From Amblyornis subalaris (Eukaryota > Chordata > Aves > Passeriformes > Ptilonorhynchidae), in assembly GCA_018881555.1 (NCBI GenBank), contig JACAXG010000026.1, positions 6,367,965 through 6,431,964 on the forward strand: a stretch of 64,000 nt of DNA, written 5' to 3'. Shown piece after piece: positions 1 to 12,800 of the stretch. The first letter of the stretch is position 1; each line of letters starts with the position of its first letter. Made by a program: the position numbers and the translations under genes. Below the pieces are notes generated by a model. That model had not been told where the DNA came from, ran no database searches, and saw only the letters and a program-made list of their open reading frames with translations.

Positions 1-2221
1 GCTGTGAGAAAAAATTTGACTGACCTTTAAAAAGCTTGCGAAGATTAGCCTGCCCTGGATGGGNATGCTCAGGTAACTGAGCCTCTGTTCACCTCATCCT
101 CTGGATGGACAGACAGACATGTCTCTCAGTTGCAATTTTCTTCCTTTAGAAAGCACTCTTAAATTTTTAATCATTTGATGCCAGCCTTCCTTTGGAAGGA
201 TCAAAATTTTGGAGATATATCATATTTACTTTAAAATTTTTGACCTCTTCTTGGGATCCGAGTTTTTGTTTTGCTTTTTTTCTTTAACTATGGAGTATAA
301 AAGGCATGATAAAGATTATTAATCCAAATCTTTGTCAATACATACTATTGATTTTAAATTGCAAGTGAATTGGCTGCAGCAGGTTTGCAAGTCATAAATT
401 ATCTGACTCTCGAGAGTACAAAAGTATAATTATGGACTGTAGAGAAGTACAATCCATGATGCTCCAAATATTCTGCAAGAAAAATGCTGATCTTTTATTT
501 ACAATCACAATATAAAAGACAATTGTTCAGCCTACTTTTTATTTTAACAATTATATATGTATATATTTATATATATACACACTTTAACCTAAAATACTTC
601 TGTTGGAGTGGATATAAAAAAAGGAGGCAGTTTCTTGCTGAAAAGTAAGAATCATCTAACAGTTTCATTTCATCACTTGTGCCTGGAGATATACACATTA
701 TTTTCATACTCTTTTTAATGATATTGAATAGATAAAAATTATAACCAGGTGGGAATTATTGTCCTGCTCCCATCTGGAAAGCATAAGATATGATTTAATT
801 TAAGAAACTTACTGATATTATTTTTACTCTTTACTTCCTTCCTGCCACTCTGGATATACTGACTTTTACAATGCAACATTTTATTGAGCTTAGAATTGAA
901 TTTATAGTCATAGCTTTACAAATTTCCTACAATAAAAATAAAGATCTGAGATAATATTTAAGAATCTATTAAAAGTGTGCCGTTTGCATGGCACAAAATG
1001 AACAGCAATGTTTTTGGTATCCAGGTTTTCCATTAAAGGTTTCATGTAGGAACAGTGACAGGTAATGTGATGTCTTCTGGTTTTCGGTTGAAGCNTGTGC
1101 TGAATAAAGCTATTTAGTTGCCTTTGTAGCTCTGTCTGACCAGTGAAAGAAAGTGGCCCTAAAAAGATATTTCCATGTAGTACAAGTCGTGTGGTGGGCT
1201 GGAACAGTGACTCTGCTGAGCTGCAGGGAGAACCTCACTAGGACCCTGTTCCAGAGGTGGCACAGAGCCACACTCTTCACTTCTGGACACATGACAGTAA
1301 AAGTATCAGAGACTGATAGATCCTTTTCTGCGAGAAGGCTCTTTCATTGCTAGTGTAAATATTAAGTAAGCACTGCAATCATTTTTTGGATCTCACACTC
1401 TTCAGTTAGGTTAACAATAAAGAAAGCAAATAATAGTATAAATATTAGAGATGGGAATGTCAGCTTGACATTTACATAAATTTAAGGTGAAAATAAGGGG
1501 ATTCAACTCAAATGTATTATGTTGAAGCCATTGTATAACTGCTTAATTAATGGGCTTGAGAAGGTAAGAGTTATGCTAAAGCAGGCCCCTTAACTACAGG
1601 ATAATGCTGGTTTTTCATCCTGAAGTGTCTGGGATAATGCAGGGCTGTGTTGTCACATGATGCTAATAAAATTTGTCTTCCATGGGATGAAACAAAAGGG
1701 CAAGTAAAAGGTGCAAAGCCTAATGGGATAATGTTGGAGGGCTGTAGTGGATGGAGGGACCCAAATCCAGTATACCTGGTGCTTTGGATTGGAAATAGCC
1801 CTTGGGGCATGTATTTCCCAAACATCCCCTCCACTGTCTGGGAGAGTGTCAGCTGGCAAAGGCTGGGCTGGGAAGCACACAGACAGGGAGCAGTCTGGAT
1901 AATCTGGCTAATCGCAGGCCAGAGCTTCGACCTGGGCCTGTGTCTTTATTTACCAGTACAGACATAGCCTAAGGGCCTGATTAGCTCGAAATAAATCTCT
2001 CTGATGTGTCAAATTTGCTAGGTGAAGGAGACCAGATGACCTTAAGAAATGCTGTGCTGTCCCAGAAATGTGATATCTCAGGTGTCTTCAGATCTCCTCC
2101 TGTGTATTCCGTTGTTTATTAATTTTTTGCTGCTTTGTTCTATTAAGTTTTAGTTTACATCCACAGGGATGCTGCAAAATATATGAGGCATGGATGCAGT
2201 AGGTGCTCTTGTGGCTTGACT
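1..2221. other. Unique AT-rich DNA, no gene seen
   Basis: No gene or known repeat is recognised. Open frames here reach at most 106 codons (1647-1967, plus). Frames are open on both strands over 1570-1970, which points to chance openness in a slightly GC-richer patch. An alternating TA-rich tract lies at 550-582. Confidence 0.6.
550..582. repeat. TA-rich dinucleotide tract
   Basis: This is an imperfect run of TA steps broken by single G, TT and C bases, ending in a short CA stretch. It is simple sequence of the kind that arises by replication slippage, and it may vary in length between individuals. Confidence 0.75.
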
Positions 2222-2260
2222 GTGTGTTGTGCTGTGCTGTGCTGTGTTGTGTTGTGTTGA
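2222..2260. repeat. Pentamer microsatellite (TGTGY)n
   Basis: About seven tandem units of TGTGC or TGTGT are present. The first units carry C in the last position and the later ones T, so the array has two blocks of unit variants. That pattern fits local slippage after a point change. Flanking DNA is unique, and no repeat element is seen that could have seeded it. Confidence 0.9.
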
Positions 2261-3481
2261 GGAAGGGATTTGATAATGCAAATTGCTTTCCCAGTCTTGA
2301 GTCTTTAAACACTCATGTTGTCTGATCCAGAGCAGGCCCATGAACCCCCACCCTAATTTATTTTTCTTGCCATTTGGCTATTGGACACATGCAAATGTGC
2401 ATGACAGAACTGTCATTTTTCTATTGAGTCTGATCTGTGACAATTTCTTAGAAACCTGGAAACTCTGATGCTGCTTCTTTTCTTGGGAGATGGTGTGAGG
2501 GAGCAATTTGAGAAAGCATTATGAAAGACGTATATTTGAAACAAACTAATTCTGGCTAAAAGAAAGGATTAGAGAAAATGATCTGAATGATTTTCAGGTT
2601 GATGACTACATGAAACTACCCTGTTCTCTCTCAGCCATCTCACTTCAATTTTATGGGGATAGAAGTGGCAATAGAAAGAGCGCAAATTGTAAGAACCAAT
2701 TTTTCTGAATACTTTAAGAGCTAAAAGAAATGTCTGCGGTAATTCTTATTGCAGAGAGAAAGGGAAGAGCAAACTGGAAAAAATGTCTGTAAAAGTGTGG
2801 AAGAATGGTCCACATTTAGCGGCGAATGTATTGAATTGGTATCTTAGTCTAATTTTCACTTCCTTGAAAGTAATTAACCTGTAAACTCCTTGTGGTTATA
2901 GAGACAAGAAGAGCTAAGACTTTTAAATACATCCCATTCTTTGCGCCTTTTATTTAGTTTTCATCCTCACCTTTTGATTTTATCTGCAAAGCACTTAAAA
3001 GCTTATCTGCAAAGCATTTAAGAGCTCCTATTCCAAAGGCTTAGGTAGCCTTTCGGTGTCTCTGTGCTGAGGGTGAATTCACTCGCTGTTGGTACCAGGC
3101 CCAGAGATGTGCAGAACTTCTTGATGCTGAGGAATCTTACTGCCTGCAAGAAAAATGGAATGGAAAACCCTTCCACTTCCAGCTTCCATGGCAAGAAAAG
3201 CCCCTGGCTGTAAGAAAACACAGCCCCTTGCTGTCTAAACACCATTCACTGTTTTTAGTGAGTCTGTGATGGTTTGAGTCACATTCTTTCATCTGCATGT
3301 CCTTTAGTACAGCTCACAACATCCAGAAGTGTTTGGAACTTGCAGGTGAGGAATCTGGAAGGCACCGACTGGTGCCCAGGCCTCTGCAAGCAGTGAGTAG
3401 ATGGAAGGATCATGAATAACACTGTGCTTTTGCTCGGGCAGTGATGCTGAAAAGGACAAATCCTATTTGCTTTGACTTATC

Positions 3482-3514
3482 ATTAGAGTCAGTATCTCTG
3501 ACTCTGACTCTAAT
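3482..3514. repeat. Inverted repeat, 11-bp perfect arms
   Basis: Arm ATTAGAGTCAG (3482-3492) is exactly complementary to CTGACTCTAAT (3504-3514), with an 11-nt spacer that itself carries another CTGACT. The result is a short stem-loop or cruciform. It is too short for a microRNA precursor unless mismatched pairing extends it, and flanking bases do not continue the stem cleanly. Confidence 0.8.
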
Positions 3515-5613
3515 CTATTAATTTTATTCGAAAAGTAAAAATTGATTTAGTAGGACAAGCATATTGATTATAGACTAGAAGGTCTTGTTCTTCATCATTT
3601 CATGAAAAAGAAATCTGTCCAAGCAGCCATCCCAACTCCTGCATCGCTAGGATTCAATTTTATGTCCTAACAGTATTTCCCTGTTCTAATGAAGGTATTT
3701 TGCTTCTTTTATCTTGCTCTAAGAGACAGGGAGCTTCAGTTTTCAAACCAAACCAACTGGGGCTGGGTCTAAGAAAGTTTTTGACTTTGCAAGAATTTAG
3801 TCACTGAACTTGACTGAGCATAAGACCACTAAATCTAAATGTATGGAATGAAATTCAGACACCCTATAAACACACCACACTCTTGCATCTTTCAAATAAT
3901 GGGAATTTTCTCCTCAATTAAGTCAGAATCTTGCCATGAACCCTCTATCATGATTGTAGTTTTTGCATTTATTTTGTATTCCATATAAATAAAAAAAGGT
4001 CTGTATTTGCATTTGTATGTTTTATAAATTTAGTGTGAAGTCTTGAGTCTCATGTTCCTTTTTCATATTCCTTTCTCAACAGATCCTTTCAATGAGGCCC
4101 TTATTTTTGTATGTTCTTCAAGTGCTCATTTGCTCTGTCTTTTGTTTTATCTCCATCCATATTAAGACCAAGAAAAAAAGGGAATTACTGCTAAACAGCN
4201 TACCCAAGGTTTGATTGTCTGTATATTTTGCTCCTTGTCTTTTGGGTACAATGGAATTATATGCACCTTTTTGCTGATGCCTGCTGTTATTGCACACATC
4301 TAACGTATCTACCAAAAATTATACATTTATGCATAAGAAAATTCTTTGTTCCAGTGTTACGAGGAGGTGGAACTGACATCAGAGCCATGAAATATGGCAA
4401 GAGAAAACAAACCAGTTCTGAGCTAATTTGACTATCATAACAAACTTCAGCTACATTTATAGGATCATATGGTGTACAACNTTCAGCTGAGTGGGATTAC
4501 ACTCAGAGGCAGCTTGAGGCCCTGTCTCAGACCCCTTTCAGTGTAAAGGTGCAATATATATGTCCCCTGAGCCTCTGTGTCATCCTGCTTGTACCAGCAC
4601 CATTAATATAAGTGGGTCAATATATAACTTGCACATCAAATGAAGTCACCAGGGACAACAGCCAGACTGGGTCTTACTGAATAAACTCTCCTTCTCCTCT
4701 GACTTGAAATAGAGCAAAATAAACAGCAGAGGCTACTTAGGGCTTTCAGATGGGATTCATCAAGCTTACTTTAGCTTGTCCAAAAGTTAACCACCTGGCT
4801 GTAGATGGTTTTTCAGCCTGTTCAAGGCTAAAATGAATCACTGTCAAGAGATACATGCACCTCCGGCAGGTGACTCATCCCTTGCCAAGGTAAGTATGTG
4901 ATACAGATGTGATGAAGTGCTGCTGAGAGGTTCCTGACTTTCCACAGGCTCTCAAGGGAACCCAGGCAACTCATGTTCTCTCATTTTCAGTGCACCTTTA
5001 GATATCTGAAGTTAGTGAAACGAATCTCTGCCAAAGTGGCTTAAGGAAAGCACAGTAATGATGTTAAGTGACACAGGCTAACTCTTTTCTTATGAAACCC
5101 AGAGGTAACAAGACAATGTGACGTTTGCCAAGGTTTGTCCTTTGCAAAGACTCTGGGCTCTGCAGGAAGCTGTTAAGCACCTCCAGTCTCAGGCTTTCCA
5201 GGATTAAACCCTGATGAGCCAGAAATGAGCACAGCCTCGGAATCAAAATGATTCATTTATGCAACGTTCACAATGGACAGTGGGGTTAATGTTATGAAAA
5301 CTTTCTGATCATTGAAATGAGAAATTTGTCTGTGTATTCCAGCCCCATTTATTCATCATTCACAATCCTTTAAAGCACTTTTATTCTTCTATTCCATGCT
5401 CAACCACCAAGCAGAAAGTAAAGGCATGTTTCTAGGAAAAAAATTTGCTGAAATTAGACTAAGGGTATGATTTGCTACAGTTCACAAGAGTCAGGAAATG
5501 TGGAGTTAAGGTTGAAACCACATACTTGATGCACTGTGTTCTGCCCAGCTGCTGAGACTCTCTTGAAGGAGGTTTCCTGATTGACCACAATGGCTGTAAA
5601 GAGAGAGAAATAG

Positions 5614-5639
5614 TGAAAATTTCAACAGTGAAATTTTCA
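5614..5639. repeat. Inverted repeat, 11-bp perfect arms, 4-nt loop
   Basis: TGAAAATTTCA (5614-5624) and TGAAATTTTCA (5629-5639) are perfect reverse complements around the loop ACAG. Each arm is close to self-palindromic, so pairing can occur within or between arms. The AT-rich stem is weak, and no function is implied by its surroundings. Confidence 0.8.
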
Positions 5640-6926
5640 ACACTGAAAAACATCCAGTGACACATATGTAGTCCTCTTTTGACTTTCAGATACCCAGTTT
5701 CTGTCCCAAACCTTTACTATTATTTTAGCATGTGGTAAGTTTTGGTACATATCCTTTAAATAAAAAAAAAGTCATCCTACATTGTCAGAGAATTCCCAAG
5801 TCCAGGATACATGGAAGTTCAGATAATTTTGAACAAATGTTATTTATGCAACAAACCAAGATTTATTGTACTCATGAAGGTGAAAAGACCTGCTGCGTTC
5901 TCCTGTGGTGTCAAACATGATTTGGGAGAGGTTAGATATGTCCAGCATTCTGCTGTCAAACATGTAGTCCAGCAGTATGATACAGAAGGTGATGGTTTTG
6001 TCACCGGAACAGAACCAAAACCTGTGTTTCTTCACCAGTGCAGAGAGGACTGTAACTGAATTTCTGCAAAAGATGATGGTTACTTCTTGTGATGCTTGGG
6101 TGAAAAAGCCAGTTGACATTTTTTGAAATAATATTTTCATTTCGGAAAATGAAGTTTTGTCCAGATTTGTTAATCATCCTTTGGAAAATGTGTCTTTTGA
6201 GGGGGACACGCCCTAATTGTTTGACTCAGCATATTTTCTCTAAGTATTTTCATTTAATTTTGAATTTTTTTTACAAAACTGAAGAAGTGGTTTGTCATTA
6301 GTATTTATACAGTGCTGTCATAACAGTTGGAATGGCTGCTAACACATATCTCCTCCTTTTCCTTCCCTGTGTGGTGTAGTTATTCTTTTCCCTCTAGCCC
6401 CTGGATTTCATGGCATTCTTACATGGACACGTTCCTTCACGTCTACACTTGCTGGGACACAGTGACCCATGTTTCTGGTGGGTAAATCTTCTCCTGAGCA
6501 GCTGACACCAGCTTACAACCTGTCTTGTGTTTCCAGCAAATATAATCTGAGCAAGCCTCTTTGAAACTGAAGCATTTTATGACCTTAATAATTTATTCAT
6601 ATATTTGAAGCTTGAGTGTATCTGGAGTTGATAAATTGGAAAGAACAAATTGCTCCACTGCTTTTGAAAGGACAACAGGGCACCAGTATGATACAAATCC
6701 AAGCAAATCAGTAGGTAGACTCACTTGCATGTTGACAGGCCAAAACACACTCAGGCCGCTCTGACACCTAAAGAGGGGGGTTAGTGTGCCCTTTGCATCC
6801 TGCTCCTCAAGCCATGTCCTCCGTGTGGTCTCCAGTGACCTGAGTGCATCCATCACATCCCAGACAGCTCAGCCTTGTTCCCCTCTACACCAATTTGCTT
6901 CACTCTTTGCTGATAGAACTACTTAC

Positions 6927-6960
6927 AATTCAAACCATAAAATAATTCAAACCATAAGAA
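6927..6960. repeat. 17-bp tandem duplication
   Basis: Two head-to-tail copies of a 17-bp unit beginning AATTCAAACCATAA occupy 6927-6943 and 6944-6960. They differ only near the end of the unit, so the duplication looks recent. It does not sit in a recognised element. Confidence 0.85.
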
Positions 6961-9033
6961 TAAGCTGTCTGAATGGTCAATATTTAAGTGTAAAATCCAC
7001 TTTCTTTATGTTTTTAAACCAAAGATGACGGGGAGAAATGTCCTTTACAACATTTTCCTACCTTGTATTTCCGTGTTTTTACCAGTACAACCTATTTACA
7101 ATCTCTTCATGCTGGTTCTTTCCAACTGACAGTTGCTTGGAAATGTTTTCTGTGCTTTTATTTGAAATAAAAGTGACACATCCATGAAACGTCCGTGGCC
7201 TGACCAACTGGCTGCCGCAGGAGGGAGGCTGACAGCTCTCCTTGTTTCCATTTCACCTCTCTGTAACACCAATCTGCATTTTACTGATCACACTCGGCGG
7301 TGGCAGAAAATCCTGTTACCCAGGTGCTTTCGGAAAACTGCAGCCTCATCCTCCTTCCCTCCCTGGATGCACACGTGGCCTTGGCCGGGGATGCGGACAC
7401 TGCAGCTGCACCACACAGATTTGGCTTCACTGGATTTTCCCTTAAACACCTCAACCTCTCTAAATACAACAACAAAAGGCTAATATTGGCCATCTCGGAA
7501 ATCACTACTATTTTAACTGTTGCTTGTCTAATTGTACATGAAGTGAGGTGGAATGCTGCCTTGTGGTGTGTGTTATTGCTCACAGGCTATCCATGTATGT
7601 TAATTTTCTCATTTTTTGTTGATGCACCTACCCAGAAGCCTTTTAAACAGCAAGAGTGAGAAATGTTAATAAAAAAAGTCACCCAGACAGACACTGTTTG
7701 GGTGAGTAAAAGAGTAATGTTCCTTAGCTTTTTCTTAGCTACAAGAAACAAGCTTGTGTTTCACTGGAGAGTTTCAGTTTCAGAAGACTTATCCATTTAA
7801 TCGAACATTCACCATCTATGGGTACACTTTAAGGTTTTTTTGTATTTTATTTCCAATCTGATCTTAAGATTTGAGCCATAAAGTTTATGTAAAAGGTAGG
7901 AATGACAAAGTTGATTAATGTCAAAGTCCATTTATAAAAGGAAATACTTCCATGAGAGGAACAAGACACCCATTATTTTGTGGATTTCTCCCGTTTATTT
8001 GATTTGGATATCTGATAGCAATAAATCCATTTTTTTTCCATACAAGCAGACCAGAAACGTTACAATAACCTTTCCTCAAGTATATTCAGGCTTCTGTTCA
8101 CAAGAAATTCTGAAAGTGGGGTTTCAGAGGCTATAGCCATATAAGATTCATTCTGTGACACCAATGTTGAGGTGTCAACATTGATTTTTCCTGAGTGTAA
8201 TTCCAATTAATTTTCTTCTTACAGAATAGAGTCTGAAGTCATGTGACTGGATGAGTTTTCTATTTTTTTTGTTCTTTTCTTTCTTTTTAATGTAAGCTTC
8301 TAACCCTTATAATAATTAAGGACAGCTTGACTGAAATGAACCTCAAAAATATAAGTAGCAGTAGCCAAACTTATGTCTTTGTGACCCGATTTCTGATTTT
8401 TGGTTGCTGAAGATGAGCAAGGAGGGAAGATAACTGAAGGCCAACTATAATATCATCTAATCAAACCTAATCTCCCAGACCTGGCAGAGTCTGGATTTGG
8501 GCCAGAACACACACAAAAAAGTTTTACTGGCAATGATAGATGACCTCAGCTGTCAGTGTGCAGAGGGTAGACATTTCCTCTCATTGTTTTTGATTTCTTG
8601 AAACGTTTCTTTCCGATGGCCATTAGATAATGCCATTTCACCTGAGAGGAGGGACAGGGCCCCTGGCTACAGCAGAAAATGGATGAAAACCTATTGAGAA
8701 TGTAACGTTTAAGAAGTAGTGAAGGGTAACCAAGTCCACACCACTGACCTTTTGTTATCTGAGTCTCAGAAAGCGATATTTTTTCAATGTTTGTGTAAGA
8801 ACAGTCCATGGATGAACTGAAGTCCATCACCATGATTGAGATGATGCTGAGTGGGTCAGGAGAAGGACCTAGAAGGGTTTTAAAAAATGTTGAAATTTGC
8901 TTTTTTATGAAAGCCACTCTATTTTCACAGTTGGTTCTAAGGCCTCCATAGCATTATCTATGAGTAGTGCTTTCTCTAGTCTTTATTGGTTTCAGAAATT
9001 CGGTACCATTCTGAAACAGTTTATCTAGACAAA
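6961..9033. other. Unique DNA, no gene seen
   Basis: Two longer frames occur (7300-7659 plus, 119 codons; 8546-8917 minus, 123 codons). Neither shows a known domain, and the first overlaps open frames in other phases, so I treat both as chance. A short perfect hairpin lies at 8162-8183. Confidence 0.55.
8162..8183. repeat. Inverted repeat, 9-bp arms, 4-nt loop
   Basis: CAATGTTGA (8162-8170) pairs exactly with TCAACATTG (8175-8183) across GGTG. A competing stem uses GACACC just upstream with GGTGTC at 8171-8176, so two alternative foldings share bases. No function can be assigned. Confidence 0.75.
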
Positions 9034-9056
9034 ATTATTTATTTATTTATTATTTA
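9034..9056. repeat. (ATTT)n microsatellite
   Basis: About five imperfect tandem ATTT units form simple AT-rich sequence. It is not attached to any recognised retroelement tail. Confidence 0.8.
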
Positions 9057-10231
9057 ATTTTGTGTGGTCTAGAATTATCAAAAATTTATACCCAAGAAGT
9101 CTCCAATACTGCGTGAAACTGTGGCCAATGTGGAATGTTTTGGTGTTTCTTTTCAACACTTTGTATTGCTCCCCACAAATACAACATGCAAAACCTGCCA
9201 AAGGAGCCATCTGTGACGTGACAGGCTCCTGTCACAAGGGCATATCCTAAAAAAAGAGTAAGAATCCACCTTTTCAGGACGCAAAACTCTTCTGGAGGGC
9301 CAGCTCAGGACTGTGGGCTGAACTTCTTCAGGGCCATAAGCATCTTCATCATCTTCAGCAAAGGGCAATTCCTTGACTTGTGCTTTTTGCAGCTTCCCTT
9401 CTTTGGAGAATAAGAAAGACTGACAAAGATGTGACAAGGAAGAATTCCCTCACTGAATACCATACTGAAAACACAGACATAAAGAAGAATGTTGTGGTTT
9501 TGATCACCAGTTTTTGACTTCCCAATGGATATTTAACCAAGGTTCTAGACAGACATTCACTTCTATCACAGTGTCTCATTCCTTCCTTTTAAAATAAGTG
9601 CTAGCATGATGAGAAAGAGATTTTTATTTTTTTCAGCCCACAGCTAAAATAACTGCAGAGTATTTGAACTGAAGTACAAAATGCTGGCTGAGCTAGAAAC
9701 GCTATTAATTTATTTGGCACGCTGGCTGAACAAACCCTTGATGAAGCCTATGAACTGACATCTGAGGTGAGTTTGGACTATTTCCTTTTAGGAAAGCACT
9801 TTTTTTTGGTGCAAAATAATGAGTGCTTTCAAATCTGACGAGGAGTTAATAGCAGATACTTAAGGTCTTGGCAGTGGATTGGTATTGTTTTCTCTCTAAG
9901 AGGTTTTGTGAAATGGCTGAACTCACTCAAAAGGGCATTTTCCAGCTCTGAGCAACAATTGAGATCCATGAACCTATAAAGAATAAAATTTATCATTACT
10001 GTATTAAGGATGTGTTAAAGTGCAGGGCCAATTAAAAATGTTTGAATAAGGGCAACTACAGCTTGAACAGCAGTTTGGTATTTTGGAATCTAGAAGATGG
10101 AGATTTATACATTTAAATTGGGGTGGTTTTAATATTTAAATGTATAACTGTAGCCTCAAAGTTTTGCCTTTGAAGATAAAAGGTGTAAAGAGAAGACTGG
10201 TTTATTTTCTTGTGGTATAACTATTTAAATA
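9057..10231. other. Unique DNA with one exon-like frame (9270-9419, minus)
   Basis: Most of this stretch has no recognisable content. On the minus strand, 9270-9419 is open for 50 codons. It is bounded by a CAG acceptor-like site and an AAG|GT donor-like site, and encodes an acidic, polar peptide including ELPFAEDDEDAYGPEEV. I cannot match it to a named protein from memory, so it is listed as a lead and not as a gene. Confidence 0.3.
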
Positions 10232-10600
10232 AGCCTGGGAAAGAGAAGGCTCTGGGGTGACCTTATAGCAGTCTTCCACTTCCTGAAGGGAGCCTCCAGG
10301 AAAGATGGAGAGAGACTATTTACAAGGGCCTGGAGAGACAGGACAAGGAGGAATGGCTTCAAACTGACAGAGAGCAGGGTTAGATTGGCTGTTGGGAAGA
10401 AATTGTTTACTGCGAGGGTGGTGAGGCCCTGGCACAGCTTTCCCAGAAAAGCTGTAGCTGTCCCATCCCTGGAAGTCCAAGGCCAGGCTGGATAGGGCTC
10501 TGAGCAAGCTGGTCTAGTGTGTCCCTGCTCATGGCATGGGGGTTATAACAAGGTGTTCTTTAAGGTCCTTTCCAACCCAGGCCATTCTAGGATTCCATGA
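10232..10600 (+). mobile_element. CR1 LINE 3' fragment
   Basis: This is the last ~370 bp of a CR1 non-LTR retrotransposon in plus orientation. It begins in the degraded end of the reverse transcriptase ORF and runs through the 3' UTR to a terminus resembling CCATTCTAGGATTCCATGA, a decayed form of the CR1 octamer tail. Landmarks include the GACCTTATAGCAGTC stretch and the TCCTTTCCAACCCAG segment. It is 5'-truncated, as is usual when target-primed reverse transcription stops early. Frames seen in it are relics and are not genes. Confidence 0.93.
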
Positions 10601-12189
10601 GTCATATTAAGAGAAGGCACATGATTCATGATGTCAGAATGCCATGTTCAATAGCTGTTGAATCATAGTTGGAGCCACATATATCTATATAAACCCAAGC
10701 AAAAAAAAAATCAATGAAAAGAGCCTGAAATTTGTTGCGAGTATACATTTTTCTTTATTAGATCTCACTTACAGGTTTGTTGTCCAAGAATATTTGCCTT
10801 GGATATGCCTTTATTGTAGNTTTAGTCTAAAGTTTAGTATGAACTCTTTGCAATACACTGCTCATTGACAACTGGAACTGTGGGAAATAGGCTTCAAATA
10901 ATTCTTAAAATCATTACAAAATTTCAATTCAGGAAAAATTCCTATTTGGCTGAAAAGGAGATTTGATATTTCTCACAGTATTGAAATTACTTTTTTTTTT
11001 TCCTATTTTCACTTAGCTGTACTGCATCAATGCAGCCTGAGACATTGTTCTATTAATTTTCTGGAGATGCTTTAATGACAATGCAAAGTTGATTTTAGGG
11101 TGGTATGAAAAAATATTAGTTATTTTAGTAGAATATTCCAAACATAAGAAGAATATCAAACTATGCTTTAATGAGATGACCTTGCTCTTAAGCAATTACA
11201 ATTTTTAATTTGTAACTTTTTGTAAAGAATTAATTTTTTCAACCATACTTTTACTTTTTTGATCAGTCTTAGACATATTTTTAGTTTTCTCTAAATATAC
11301 TGAAAAGAAGTGTTACATGGGAAAAATTACTGTATAACAGATTTTTGAAAATGGAAATGACAGGCATTAAAATTTTATCAGAGCTGTAACAAATGGTAGG
11401 GGTGCCCCATAACCAGTGGTTGGATGGGTAAGGCAAGAAGTGTAATCAAAACTGAAGTGTATTTAATCTCTGTTGCTGATCACTGCACAGCTTTAGCCTG
11501 TTTTCATCAAACTAATTGATGGCAAATGGAGTAGATGCATGATGAGATTATATCCCCAATTTATGGCACAGTTATAAGAAAATATGACTCTTTTTTTTTT
11601 TTCCATTACAAGTATTGGAAATTTAGAAAATGCACTGGGTTGGAATTGAAGCAATCTCTCCTGCCTGTCTAATGCACTGCAGATTTTTCTTATTATTCTA
11701 AGCACTTGATTTATCATAATCCATTTCAGAAAAAAACATTAAAATAGTTTTGTTTGATGTATTTTATAATTAAATCCTTGGCATTGACACTTCTTATGTT
11801 TGTTTCTAGGCTATGATTATACATTTAGCATATCTGAGTGACTATAACTAGAGCAGAAATGGCAGATCCAGAATACTACTCACACTGGGAAAGGGAATTT
11901 ATTCAAGGAAGAGCTATACAGAGTTGTGATAACGTCCACTATATTCAGTCTTTCATTGTAATACTGATTTGCACATACCCTTGTTTTGACATCTGAAATA
12001 GTGACAATACCTTGTATATTTTTCATTTCTCATGAAAACGAGTTATTTTCAGGNAACATGCCTTCAGCGTTTCTGAGCCCTGAAAAGGAAATGTGTTTGC
12101 AGTGTGTCCATGGCAACCAGCTCCAAACAAAACACTGAAAAGGGGTGAAATTTTACTTCCGTAACAGCAGGGGAGGGATGCGTGAACAA
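10601..12189. other. Unique AT-rich DNA, no gene seen
   Basis: Open frames are short (at most about 75 codons) and unrelated to known families. Several long A or T runs are present (for example around 10990 and 11590). No repeat signature is recognised. Confidence 0.55.
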
Positions 12190-12800
12190 CTCTAGCCTGA
12201 AGCACTTTTTCTTCTGGGTGGCAGCCCAGGAGAGGTGGGGAGTGTTAGAGCAGGGGTAATCTGAGATGAAAACTTGTGAGGGATCAGGACTACAGAGGGA
12301 AGTACCTGAACGGGAACAGACAAAGCAATTCCAGAGAAAGGAGCTCCCATCAGGAATGATCTAGCCTGGGGAGGAAGGAGACACAACCAAGGATAAGAAA
12401 CTGGCCAGAGAGTGAGTTTTTGGTAAGGATGAAGGAGACCAGCTCTGCTGGGAGCTTGGATATAGCAGCAGAATCCAGGAGGGATGTTGCATGAGCAGCT
12501 GAGAAAAACAAGAATGTGCTGCGCCACGGTTGGGAAAAGAACATAGGCTGAACTGGCTCAGCTGAACCTGCCTGAAATTAGGGTTTGGGCCGTGAGTTGG
12601 GCAGGGAGACTGAGGCTACAGGAAGACAAATGAGTATTAGGGACTAGAACGGGAAGCCAAACAGCTTTGAAGCACAGAGTTAGGTGAGGAGCAGAATTAG
12701 GAGGGTGGTGGTCTGGTCTGGAAGGAAAAATAAAGAAGTGATCAAGTCCAGGGAGACAGAAACTTGGAAAAGCAGGTCTGTTCACTGCAGAAACAGATTT
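12190..12800. other. Purine-rich, strand-asymmetric block
   Basis: For about 600 bp the plus strand is rich in A and G and poor in T and C, with many GGAG, GAGA and AGGA words, against a balanced background on both sides. This asymmetry keeps the minus strand open in more than one frame (for example 12192-12527 and 12350-12544). I therefore do not call those frames genes. I do not recognise a repeat family. Confidence 0.5.

Larger units (their letters stand above)
2261..6926. other. Unique DNA with two perfect hairpins, no gene seen
   Basis: No open frame exceeds 98 codons, and none shows a recognisable domain. Two perfect inverted repeats stand out, at 3482-3514 and 5614-5639, and are listed separately. 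The rest is ordinary AT-rich sequence with no LINE, SINE or LTR signature that I recognise. Confidence 0.55.

Noticed and set aside
7300..7659. 119-codon plus-strand frame with a hydrophobic C-terminal part
   Set aside because: There is no domain, other frames overlap it on both strands, and no splice or promoter context is visible.
12192..12785. Several minus-strand frames over the purine-rich block
   Set aside because: The strand asymmetry removes stop codons from the minus strand, and the products are proline- and leucine-rich low-complexity peptides.
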